NCBI GenBank assembly: GCA_039931435.1
Contig: JBDTRY010000153.1
Coordinates: 1-9,326 of the forward strand
From: JBDTRY01 sp039931435
Lineage (GTDB): Bacteria > Acidobacteriota > Thermoanaerobaculia > Gp7-AA8
DNA: 9,326 bases
Reading direction: 5' to 3'
Positions within the stretch are counted from its first letter, which is position 1, and each line of letters opens with the position of its first letter. Position numbers and translations under genes: made by a program. This document shows positions 1 through 8,686 of this stretch, piece by piece. Under the pieces are notes generated by a model, which saw nothing but the letters and a program-made list of their open reading frames with translations, was not told the origin of the DNA and did not search any database.

Positions 1-1970
1 TTCGTGTTCTTGCACTCCGGATAGCCCGTGCAGGCGTAGAACTGTCCAAAGCGCGAGCGCTTGAGCGCCATCGGCTTTCCGCACTTGTCGCAGACGATCT
101 GCTCTTCGCCTTCCGGTGCCGCAGCCTTGGGGCCGACCTCGCGGGTTGTCTTGCAGTCCGGATAATTCGAACAGGCCAGAAACTCGCCGAAGCGCCCGAA
201 CTTCATCACCATCCCGGCGCCGCAGTTCTCGCAGACTTCCTCCGTTTTGATCCCTTCACCTTTGATCTTGGTCATTTCCGTCCTGGCGCGGTCGAGATCA
301 CGGTTGAATTGCCCCGAGAAGTCGCGAAGGGCCTTGGTCCACTCGAGTTTACCTTCCTCGATATCGTCCAGTTCTTCTTCGAGGCGGGCCGTGTATTTCT
401 CGTCGATGATGTCCGCGAACGATTCCTTCAACAGGCGCGTGACCATCTTCCCCAACTCCGTGGGAACGAACTTCCCGTCGTCCTTGAAGGTATAGTCGCG
501 CTGCTGAATGGTCGTGAGGATGGCCCCGTAGGTCGATGGCCGGCCGATGCCGTTCTCCTCGAGCGCTTTGACAAGCGTCGCTTCGGTGAATCGCGGAGGT
601 GGCTGGGTGAAATTCTGGCGCGTGTCCAGCCCGAGCAGTTCCACAACCTCTCCCTCGGTCATGGCCGGAAGCGCCCTGGACTCATCCACCGGTGTTTCTT
701 CTTCCTCGACATCCCTGAACACGGAGAGAAATCCAGGGAAGCGCAGCACTTCCCCCGACGCCCGGAGGGTCAGGTTCTGATTCTGGATGTCGGCGTCCGT
801 GACGTCGAAGAGTGCCGGCTTCATCTGCGAGGCGACGAACCGGTCGAAAATCATTTTGTAGAGGTTGTGCTCTTCTTTGGTGAGATAGGGAGCGACCTTC
901 TCCGGGTCGAACTCGGTCGACGTCGGCCGGATAGCCTCGTGCGCTTCCTGCGCCGATTTCTTGACCTTGTAGACGTTCGGTTTATCCGGGAGGATCTCCG
1001 CTCCGTAGCGCCCGGTGATGTACTCCCGTACTTCGGCCAGCGCCTCGTCGGAAATGCGCGTGGAATCCGTACGCATGTAGGTAATCAATCCTACCTGTCC
1101 CAGTTCGCCGAGCTCTTTTCCTTCATAGAGTTTCTGGGCAATGGACATCGTGCGCTTCACCGGATACTTGAATCGCCGGTAAGCCTCCTGCTGGAGCTTG
1201 GAGGTGATGAACGGGGCTCCGGGAGACTGCTTCTTTTCCCTGCGGGTGATCTTCTCGACGGTGAACGTTCCCGCCTTCAGGGTCTGTTCGAGCTGCCGGG
1301 CTGTGGTTTCGTCCGGGACCTCGGCTTTCTTTCCGTCGATCTTGGAGAGCTTGGCGATGAAAGGAGGGGGATTGTTCGCCTTCAGCTTCGCCGCGAACGT
1401 CCAGTACTCTTCCGGAACGAACGCTTTGATGTCCTCTTCGCGGTCGACGATCATCTTCAGGGCCACCGATTGAACGCGGCCAGCTGAAAGCCCGCGGCGG
1501 ACCTTGTCCCACAGGAGCGGCGAGAGTTTGTAGCCGACAAGGCGGTCGAGGACGCGCCGGGCCTGCTGGGCGTTGACCTTGTTCATGTCGATCTGGCCCG
1601 GGTTCTCCATGGCCTTTTTCACGGCATTTTTGGTGATCTCGTGGAAAAGAATGCGCCGGACTTTGCTTTCGGGCTTGTTCAGCAGGTGGGCCACATGCCA
1701 CCCGATGGCTTCCCCTTCACGATCGGGGTCGGAGGCGATGTAGATCATGTCGGCACTCTTCGCCGCCGCCCTCAGCTCGCTGACCACTTTCTCCTTTCCC
1801 TCCAGTATTTCGTAGGTCGGAAGAAAGGTCTCCTCATCGACACCCAGCTCGCTCTTGGGAAGGTCACGCACATGCCCCACAGAGGCTTTGACGATGTAGT
1901 CCTTGCCGATGAACTTGTTGATGGTCTTGGCCTTGGCAGGCGATTCCACGATGACGAGATGCTTGGTCAA
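1..1970 (-). CDS. topA: DNA topoisomerase I (type IA), C-terminus cut by window edge
   Basis: Relaxes negatively supercoiled DNA in the nucleoid by a single-strand break and passage reaction through a 5'-phosphotyrosine. I read 656 codons without a stop before the left edge; the rest of the protein lies outside. The Toprim domain opens with IVESPAKAKTI (Glu9) and holds DPDREGE (Asp81, Asp83, Glu85), the Mg2+-binding acidic residues. LSAGRVQSVAL and EAHEAIRPT are conserved type IA segments. The active-site tyrosine is Tyr298 in ITYMRTDSTR. Two C-terminal topoisomerase zinc fingers follow: Cys580, 583, 600, 606 and Cys627, 630, 647, 653. E. coli TopA has 865 residues, so roughly 100-250 residues, possibly with more fingers, are probably missing. 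The start is taken as TTG at 1970: it is the only plausible start before the Toprim core, AGGAG lies 7 bases upstream, and an in-frame TAA sits just beyond (1998-2000). It lies 209 bp downstream of the response regulator and may have its own promoter. Confidence 0.97.
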   Translation of the reverse strand, partial: MTKHLVIVESPAKAKTINKFIGKDYIVKASVGHVRDLPKSELGVDEETFLPTYEILEGKEKVVSELRAAAKSADMIYIASDPDREGEAIGWHVAHLLNKPESKVRRILFHEITKNAVKKAMENPGQIDMNKVNAQQARRVLDRLVGYKLSPLLWDKVRRGLSAGRVQSVALKMIVDREEDIKAFVPEEYWTFAAKLKANNPPPFIAKLSKIDGKKAEVPDETTARQLEQTLKAGTFTVEKITRREKKQSPGAPFITSKLQQEAYRRFKYPVKRTMSIAQKLYEGKELGELGQVGLITYMRTDSTRISDEALAEVREYITGRYGAEILPDKPNVYKVKKSAQEAHEAIRPTSTEFDPEKVAPYLTKEEHNLYKMIFDRFVASQMKPALFDVTDADIQNQNLTLRASGEVLRFPGFLSVFRDVEEEETPVDESRALPAMTEGEVVELLGLDTRQNFTQPPPRFTEATLVKALEENGIGRPSTYGAILTTIQQRDYTFKDDGKFVPTELGKMVTRLLKESFADIIDEKYTARLEEELDDIEEGKLEWTKALRDFSGQFNRDLDRARTEMTKIKGEGIKTEEVCENCGAGMVMKFGRFGEFLACSNYPDCKTTREVGPKAAAPEGEEQIVCDKCGKPMALKRSRFGQFYACTGYPECKNT

Positions 1971-2179
1971 ACCGATGCTCCTATCCTTGAATGAACGTTA
2001 AGCCAACCCCTCGCCCGGAATCCAATATTCCAGTGCCCGGGTCGCTGACCGCTCTCCCCGGAGGCCCGGCGAGCCTTCTCAACGGCGCGAAAAAGAGCTG
2101 CGCGAGAGGCGCCAACCGAAACGCAGAAGCCAGCTAAATGCCCGGCTCCCAGTCACTCATCTTCCACAACGAAGGGCGT
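1971..2179 (-). other. intergenic leader between response regulator and topA
   Basis: The 209-bp gap is the largest in the window. I see no credible small gene in it. On the minus strand it contains a short hairpin GCGC-CTCTC-GCGC (2100-2112) followed after five bases by T5 (2090-2094), which resembles a very weak intrinsic terminator for the response regulator transcript. Nearer topA there is a 5-bp inverted repeat GGAAT/ATTCC with a 5-base loop (2017-2031). No clear sigma-70 -35/-10 pair is visible. A marginal sigma-54-like element (2099-2115) is discussed in the findings. A topA promoter probably lies here, but I cannot place it. Confidence 0.35.
1978..1982 (-). promoter_or_regulatory. ribosome binding site of topA, supports TTG start
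   Basis: AGGAG read on the minus strand, 7 bases ahead of the TTG codon at 1970-1968. No ATG or GTG lies in frame between the upstream stop (1998-2000) and the first Toprim residues, so this site decides the start. Seen directly; function inferred from spacing and sequence. Confidence 0.7.
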
Positions 2180-3544
2180 TCAGTCAGCTACTTCTTCGTT
2201 GTACTTTTTCGTCTTGTTGTAGAGCGTCTTGTACGAGATGCCCAGGATCTCAGCCGCTTTCTTTCTGTCGCCGGAGGTCATCTGTAGAGTCTCTTCGATG
2301 ACGATGCGCTCTACATCTTCCATGGGCTGACCGAGGGGGATGGACATGGCATTCCCGGACTTTTTCATCCTGGGCATTCCGATGTACCGATCGGGAAGGC
2401 ACTCAATGGTCAAGGCGTTCCCGCGGGCCATGATGTAGGCACGGTTGATGACGTTGCGCAGTTCCCGCACATTGCCGGGCCACTCGTAGGCCGTCAGAGC
2501 GTCGATGAACTCCGGCTCGATCTTCTCGATCTTCTTGTCTTCGCTCTCGTTGAGTCTCTCCAGGAAAAAGTAGGCGAACTGCGGGATGTCTTCCTTACGT
2601 TCGCGCAGCGGGGGGACCTCGACCGGGAAAACATTCAGCCGGTAATAGAGGTCCTCTCTGAGTTTTCCGTCCGTGATGGCCTTGGCCGGATCCCTGTTCG
2701 AGGCGGCGATGATGCGGGCGTCGATGGCAATTTCTTCGTTGCCGCCCACTCTCCGGAATTTGGATTCCTCGAGGACACGGAGCAGTTTGACCTGCAGTTC
2801 GGCCGGCATTTCCGTGATCTCGTCGAGGAAAACAGTTCCTCCCTTAGCCATTTCGAAGTAGCCCTCACGCCGCTTGATAGCATTCGTGAACGCGCCCTTC
2901 TCGTGACCGAAGATCTCCGACTCGATGAGCGTGGGTGAAATGGCGCCGCAGTTGAAGGCGATGAATGGCTTGTTCTTGCGGCGGGAAAGCGTGTGAATTG
3001 TGTTGGCGACGATTTCCTTTCCCGAGCCCGACTCTCCGACGATGAAGACGTTGGCGTCTGTGTTCGCCACCATCTCGATCTCGGAAAAGATTTTCTGCAT
3101 GGCCCGGGACTTGCCGACGAGATGCCCGAGAGCCCCCATCTTCTGCAACTGCCGGCGCAGCTCGAGGATCTCCTGTTTCATGAGCTGCTTGTCTTCGATT
3201 GTCTTCAGGGACACCTCCAGCCGAGGGAGGTCGACCGGTTTGGTAACGTAGTCCTCCGCGCCCACTTTCAGCGCTTTGACCGCCGTGTCGACCGAAGCAT
3301 GTCCGGTGAGAATGATCACGGAGACGTCCGGATAGGAGTCTTTGATGCGCTTGAGCAGATCGATGCCGGATCCGTCCGGAAGCTTGAGATCGACGATGGC
3401 GCAGTCCGGAACGAGCCTGGACACGGAGTCCCAACCGGTCTTGATGGTGTCGGTGACCTCAACTTCGTAGCCCCACTCTTCAATGATGTCGGCCATCCCC
3501 GCACTGGTGGCGTGGTCATCATCGACGATAAGAACTCTCTTCAT
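2180..3544 (-). CDS. NtrC-family sigma-54-dependent response regulator
   Basis: Cytoplasmic transcription activator of 454 residues, the usual length for the family. The receiver domain (about 1-115) has acidic residues Asp8-Asp10, phospho-acceptor Asp52 (IVDLKLPDG), Thr80 and Lys102 (TKP). A linker helix leads to the AAA+ sigma-54 interaction domain (about 140-370), with Walker A GESGSGKE (170-177), Walker B TVFLDE (237-242) and the WPGNVREL segment. The C-terminus is a Fis-type helix-turn-helix (about 425-446). The sigma-54 contact loop reads GAFTNA (217-222) instead of the consensus GAFTGA. By family, phosphorylation should drive oligomerisation and ATP-dependent remodelling of sigma-54 RNA polymerase. 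Its ATG overlaps the stop of the kinase-like gene (ATGA), with AAGGGG just upstream, so the two are translationally coupled. No symbol is given because NtrC, ZraR, AtoC and similar proteins cannot be told apart here; targets are unknown. Confidence 0.95.
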   Translation of the reverse strand: MKRVLIVDDDHATSAGMADIIEEWGYEVEVTDTIKTGWDSVSRLVPDCAIVDLKLPDGSGIDLLKRIKDSYPDVSVIILTGHASVDTAVKALKVGAEDYVTKPVDLPRLEVSLKTIEDKQLMKQEILELRRQLQKMGALGHLVGKSRAMQKIFSEIEMVANTDANVFIVGESGSGKEIVANTIHTLSRRKNKPFIAFNCGAISPTLIESEIFGHEKGAFTNAIKRREGYFEMAKGGTVFLDEITEMPAELQVKLLRVLEESKFRRVGGNEEIAIDARIIAASNRDPAKAITDGKLREDLYYRLNVFPVEVPPLRERKEDIPQFAYFFLERLNESEDKKIEKIEPEFIDALTAYEWPGNVRELRNVINRAYIMARGNALTIECLPDRYIGMPRMKKSGNAMSIPLGQPMEDVERIVIEETLQMTSGDRKKAAEILGISYKTLYNKTKKYNEEVAD

Positions 3545-4206
3545 TTTTCCCCTTGCGGAAGCTCGAGCTTCAACGCCACTCGCCCGGCATCGTCGTTGTG
3601 AAGCGACATCGTCCCACCATAGGTTTCTGCGATGAGCCGGCCAGTCGCCAGTGACAAGTCAGGGGCTCCGGAGGCGTCAGTGTAATAGAACTTGAAGACC
3701 TTTCCAATTTCACTGTCGTCCGATCGCGGCTTTCCCCGGGCGTTGACCAGGAGCCGGGAACCATCGGGCAGCGTAACGGAATCAATTACTTCGAGCTCAA
3801 AATTCCGCGCAACTCCCTCTATGAACAGTTTCGAGAGCTGCTCGATTCTCGACCCATGTCCGGCCACATGGAACTGGCCGTCCAGACGGTGACTGACTCC
3901 CAGGCGCTGGCAATGCCCTCGCAGACTGGCCAGCACGTCGACCGCCCGGGTCTCCGAAGAGTCGGAAGGGGGCACTGTGTAGACGAAAAAGGCATCGAAG
4001 ATCGCCGCAAGCCGTCGCAGCTCGGCTTCAATGGCAATGAAATGCCGATTGAGCTTCTCGTCGTCCGACCCGGGCATCTTCCGCACGCGCATGCGCAGCA
4101 GTTCCAGGTTCAGAACGGCGATGTTCAGGGGAGTCTTCAGGTCGTGCGCCATGTCGGCGCTCCGCTTGAAGAAAACCTCGGCAAACTCCTTTGTCCACCG
4201 CTCCAT
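3541..4206 (-). CDS. small histidine-kinase-like protein, HisKA domain with degenerate ATP-binding domain
   Basis: A 221-residue protein with no membrane segment, signal peptide or sensor domain. Residues 18-38 form a HisKA H-box, HDLKTPLN, with phospho-acceptor His21; residues up to about 75 look like the two-helix dimerisation domain. The C-terminal part (about 110-218) resembles a HATPase_c fold: RIEQLSKLFIE, DGSRLLVNARG, VFKFYYTD and LIAETYGG fall in the expected order. The nucleotide motifs appear lost, however: the N-box asparagine, the G1 DxGxG (ARGKP here) and the G2 GTGLGL (GAPDLSL here). It may therefore be a phosphotransfer protein or pseudokinase for the overlapping response regulator, not an active kinase. 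The ATG at 4206 has AGGA (8-base spacing). The frame stays open upstream to 4380, inside atpC, but without an ATG, GTG or TTG. It follows atpC by 101 bp. Kinase family is well supported; loss of catalysis is inference. Confidence 0.85.
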   Translation of the reverse strand: MERWTKEFAEVFFKRSADMAHDLKTPLNIAVLNLELLRMRVRKMPGSDDEKLNRHFIAIEAELRRLAAIFDAFFVYTVPPSDSSETRAVDVLASLRGHCQRLGVSHRLDGQFHVAGHGSRIEQLSKLFIEGVARNFELEVIDSVTLPDGSRLLVNARGKPRSDDSEIGKVFKFYYTDASGAPDLSLATGRLIAETYGGTMSLHNDDAGRVALKLELPQGEK

Positions 4207-4307
4207 GGCTGCGATCCTACTATGAGCGGTGATCGAGGCGTCGGGGATCTTGGCGGAAGCGATCGAGGAAAGCGCGGAGTCTCGAAGAGTTCGGGACGCG
4301 GATACGA

Positions 4308-4727
4308 TCAGTGCCCGCGGCTGGATACCTGGATCATGGCCAGCGACTCGTGCAATCTGGCCTCGACCTCCGCAAATCCCTCATCACTCGAGGTCAGCGA
4401 GGCCAGTTCCCGAACGGCCTCCTGGCGAGTGGCCTCAGCTTTGGCGGCGTCGATTTCTTCCGCGGCAGTCGCTCCCTGGGCAAGGACGATGACACGGTCC
4501 GGAAGAACTTCCGCAAAACCCCAGCGAATGGCCATGGCCTGCTGCTGACCGGACTGACGATAAGAAAGGACTCCGATCTTGAGCATCGCCAGAAGTGGCG
4601 TATGCCCTGGAAGGACGCCGAGGTAGCCCTCGCTTCCGGGGAGTTCCACCTCGTCGACGTCCGCCTCGAGAACTTTCCTCTCCTGCGTGACCACAGTGAG
4701 ATGCAGACTCGTGGGAAGATCGGCCAT
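4308..4727 (-). CDS. atpC: F-type ATP synthase epsilon subunit
   Basis: Central-stalk subunit of F1, bound to gamma and the c-ring; by family it couples rotation and can inhibit ATP hydrolysis. The product is 139 residues, a normal length. The N-terminal beta-sandwich is recognised by LTVVTQERKVLEADVDEVELPGSEG-type sequence followed by LPGHTPLLAMLKIGVL (about residues 8-55) and RWGFAEVLPDRVIVLAQ (about 68-85). The Ala/Glu-rich segment from about 88 to 130 is the usual C-terminal helical hairpin. Its ATG lies 3 bases after the atpD stop, with GGAGG inside the end of atpD, so translation is probably coupled. It is the last ATP synthase gene of the cluster. I saw no clear terminator in the 101 bp after it, so read-through into the kinase-like gene is possible. 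Confidence 0.97.
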   Translation of the reverse strand: MADLPTSLHLTVVTQERKVLEADVDEVELPGSEGYLGVLPGHTPLLAMLKIGVLSYRQSGQQQAMAIRWGFAEVLPDRVIVLAQGATAAEEIDAAKAEATRQEAVRELASLTSSDEGFAEVEARLHESLAMIQVSSRGH

Positions 4728-4730
4728 GGG

Positions 4731-6197
4731 CTACGCCGCCTCCGTTCTCATTCGTTCCGCGGTTTCCTGAACGTCATCGATCGTACCCTGCATGTAGAAA
4801 GCCTGCTCGGGAAGGGCATCGTGCTTGCCGTCGACGATCTCGCGAAAAGCGCGGATGGTCTCGGCAATCTTCACGTACTTGCCCTTCTTCCCGGTGAACT
4901 GCTCGGCAACGAACATCGGTTGCGACATGAAGCGCTGCACTTTGCGGGCACGGGTGACGGTGAGCTTGTCGTCTTCCGATAGCTCGTCCATGCCCAGGAT
5001 GGCGATGATGTCCTGAAGATCTTTGTACCGCTGCAGGATGGCCTGTACGGCGCGGGCAGTGTTGTAGTGCTCGTCGCCGAGAATTCTGGGATCGAGAATC
5101 TTCGATGTCGACGCCAGCGGATCGACAGCGGGGTAGATGCCCAGTTCGGAGATCGGACGGGAAAGCACGGTCGTGGCGTCGAGATGGGCGAAGGCCGTAG
5201 CCGGGGCCGGATCGGTGAGATCGTCAGCAGGCACGTAGATGGCCTGAACCGATGTAATCGACCCCCGTTTGGTCGAAGTGATCCGCTCCTGAAGCTCGCC
5301 CATCTCCGTTGCAAGGTTGGGCTGGTATCCCACTGCCGAGGGCATGCGTCCGAGAAGTGCCGAGACTTCCGACCCGGCCTGCGTAAACCGGAAAATGTTG
5401 TCGATGAACAGAAGCACGTCCTGGTTCTCAACGTCGCGGAAGTACTCGGCGACAGTCAGTCCGGTCAGTCCTACGCGGAGCCGGGCTCCCGGCGGCTCGG
5501 TCATCTGGCCATAAATGAGCGCCACTTTCGATTTCTCAGGACTGCCTGGAACGACGACACCGGATTCCGACATCTCCAGATAGAGATCGTTTCCTTCACG
5601 GGTTCGCTCGCCCACGCCGGCAAACACCGAGAATCCGCCATGCTGAAGGGCAACGTTGTTGATCAGCTCCTGAATGAGAACGGTCTTGCCCACGCCGGCG
5701 CCGCCGAACAGGCCGGTCTTACCGCCCTTCGAGTAGGGCTCGAGCAGATCGATGACCTTGATGCCCGTCTCGAACATTTCGATGGACGTGGACTGCTCGT
5801 CGAATGGTGGCGGTTGGCGATGAATGGACCAGCGCTCCTCGCTATTCACCGGGCCCAGGCCGTCCACGGGATCGCCGAGGACGTCGAGGATCCGACCGAG
5901 GGTCTGGCGGCCGACCGGAACCGTGATCGGAGCACCGGAATCGATCGCCCGCATACCGCGCACCATGCCGTCTGTCGGCTTCATGGCGATGCAGCGAACC
6001 TGACTTTCACCGATGTGGTTGGCCACTTCCACGACGACGTCAATGGGGATCTTGCCCAGCTCGAGGTTGTCGACGATGCGAATGGAGTTGTAGATCGCCG
6101 GCAGATATCCCTCTTCGAATTCGATGTCCACGGCCGGACCGATGATCTGCACAACCTTACCGTCGTGCTGCTTCTGGGGTTCTTTGTTTTCGGGCAT
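4731..6197 (-). CDS. atpD: F-type ATP synthase beta subunit (catalytic)
   Basis: Catalytic subunit of the F1 head, where ADP and phosphate become ATP. With the chosen start it has 488 residues, close to the family norm. The N-terminal barrel begins GKVVQIIGPAVDIEF; the P-loop is GGAGVGKT (165-172), the catalytic glutamate is Glu197 in GVGERTREGNDLY, and the C-terminal DELSEDD motif (404-410) is the lever that meets gamma. No key residue is missing. Two starts compete: ATG at 6197 with GGAG 6 bases upstream, and ATG at 6236 (13 residues longer, AGGA 4 bases upstream). I prefer 6197 because the better-spaced site and the family alignment both favour it; the extra residues MKGWPRLPESEIA are not typical of beta. 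It follows atpG by 63 bp with this start, or 24 bp with the longer one. Confidence 0.97.
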   Translation of the reverse strand: MPENKEPQKQHDGKVVQIIGPAVDIEFEEGYLPAIYNSIRIVDNLELGKIPIDVVVEVANHIGESQVRCIAMKPTDGMVRGMRAIDSGAPITVPVGRQTLGRILDVLGDPVDGLGPVNSEERWSIHRQPPPFDEQSTSIEMFETGIKVIDLLEPYSKGGKTGLFGGAGVGKTVLIQELINNVALQHGGFSVFAGVGERTREGNDLYLEMSESGVVVPGSPEKSKVALIYGQMTEPPGARLRVGLTGLTVAEYFRDVENQDVLLFIDNIFRFTQAGSEVSALLGRMPSAVGYQPNLATEMGELQERITSTKRGSITSVQAIYVPADDLTDPAPATAFAHLDATTVLSRPISELGIYPAVDPLASTSKILDPRILGDEHYNTARAVQAILQRYKDLQDIIAILGMDELSEDDKLTVTRARKVQRFMSQPMFVAEQFTGKKGKYVKIAETIRAFREIVDGKHDALPEQAFYMQGTIDDVQETAERMRTEAA

Positions 6198-6260
6198 TGC
6201 AATCTCCGATTCGGGCAGCCTGGGCCACCCCTTCATGGGTTCCTTCGCAGACGTAGCGCG

Positions 6261-7118
6261 TCAGTCGAGAGCCGCCGCTCCTGACACAATCTCGATCAGT
6301 TCCTTGGTGATGGAGGCCTGGCGGATGCGGTTGTACTTCAGGGTGAGACTATCGATGAGCTCACCGGCGTTCTTCGTTGCCGACTCCATTGCTGTCATGC
6401 GCGCGCCATGCTCGGCGGCAGCACTCTCCAGCAGTATGCGGTAGATCTGAAACTCCAGATGTCGGGGCAGAAGCTGGGAAAGAAGAACCTCAGGAGAAGG
6501 TTCGTAGAGATAGTCTACGCCGTCCCCATCGTCCGCGGGCTGCTCCGGCTTCAGGGGGAGCAACTTTTCAACCACTATGGTTTGGGCAATGATCGATTTG
6601 AACTCATTATAGACAGCATACACAGCGTCTATTTTTTCATCTTTGTAATCGTCAGCAATTATTGTGGCTATTTCTTCAGCGTGTCCTGGCGAGAGAGTCT
6701 GGAAGATGTTGATGGCCTGGAAGCGGATGTTCATTTCCCGTCGGCGGAAGAAATCGTTTCCCTTTCGCCCGATGGGAATGAGCTCCAGACTTTCCCAGGC
6801 GTGATCGCGAATGGCGTTCTGGGCGGCGCGGATGACGTTCGTATTGAAGGCTCCGGCCAGACCCTTGTCCGAGGTGACAATGAGCAGGACCACCCGTTTC
6901 TCCGGGCGCTGCCGCAGGAGCGGATGGTCCTGTTCGCCAACGTGATTGGCCAGCGAGGCCAGCACCTTTTTCAATGCCGCTGAATAGGGACGGGCCGCCG
7001 TCATGCGGTCCTGGGCCCGCCGCAGGCGTGCTGCGGCGACCATCTTCATGGCCTTGGTGATCTGCTGCGTGTTCTTCACGCTGCGGATGCGCCGCCGGAT
7101 GTCGATCGTGTTTGCCAT
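6261..7118 (-). CDS. atpG: F-type ATP synthase gamma subunit
   Basis: Rotor shaft inside the alpha3beta3 head; transmits c-ring rotation to the catalytic sites. It has 285 residues, normal for the family. The N-terminal coiled-coil helix carries the signature RRRIRSVKNTQQITKAMKMVAAARLRRAQ; the Rossmann-like middle has TSDKGLAGAFN; the C-terminal helix has ARMTAMESATKNAGELI and the run to ITKELIEIVSGAAAL. The frame is open far upstream inside atpA, but the ATG at 7118 is chosen because MANTIDIRRR matches the family N-terminus and it lies 4 bases after the atpA stop. The Shine-Dalgarno sequence is weak, so coupling to atpA is likely. Within the gene, 6601-6660 is only about one third G+C, clearly lower than its surroundings, although the protein remains a normal gamma there. 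Confidence 0.97.
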   Translation of the reverse strand: MANTIDIRRRIRSVKNTQQITKAMKMVAAARLRRAQDRMTAARPYSAALKKVLASLANHVGEQDHPLLRQRPEKRVVLLIVTSDKGLAGAFNTNVIRAAQNAIRDHAWESLELIPIGRKGNDFFRRREMNIRFQAINIFQTLSPGHAEEIATIIADDYKDEKIDAVYAVYNEFKSIIAQTIVVEKLLPLKPEQPADDGDGVDYLYEPSPEVLLSQLLPRHLEFQIYRILLESAAAEHGARMTAMESATKNAGELIDSLTLKYNRIRQASITKELIEIVSGAAALD

Positions 7119-7122
7119 AGGC

Positions 7123-8661
<1,539 letters not shown>

Positions 8662-8686
8662 AGTGTCTCCAAATCATGAATCACAA

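Noticed and set aside
309..1487. Long open frame (392 codons) on the plus strand opposite topA
   Set aside because: It is the antisense shadow of topA: the minus strand encodes the full topoisomerase with all catalytic motifs, and this frame gives an Arg/Leu/Gly-rich product with no recognisable domain.
2090..2112. Intrinsic terminator after the response regulator gene
   Set aside because: The stem is only four base pairs and the T-run starts five bases after it; too weak to call as a terminator, so it is only described in the intergenic entry.
4207..4307. Promoter or terminator between atpC and the kinase-like gene
   Set aside because: No -35/-10 pair, no GG-N10-GC element and no stable hairpin with a T-run were seen on the minus strand.
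4207..4380. Upstream extension of the kinase-like gene into atpC
   Set aside because: The frame is open back to a stop at 4381-4383, but contains no ATG, GTG or TTG; only CTG at 4309-4311 could serve, and the ATG at 4206 has an acceptable ribosome binding site.
5067..6284. Long open frame (405 codons) on the plus strand opposite atpD
   Set aside because: Antisense frame created by codon bias in a GC-rich conserved gene; no domain and no ribosome binding evidence, while atpD is intact on the other strand.
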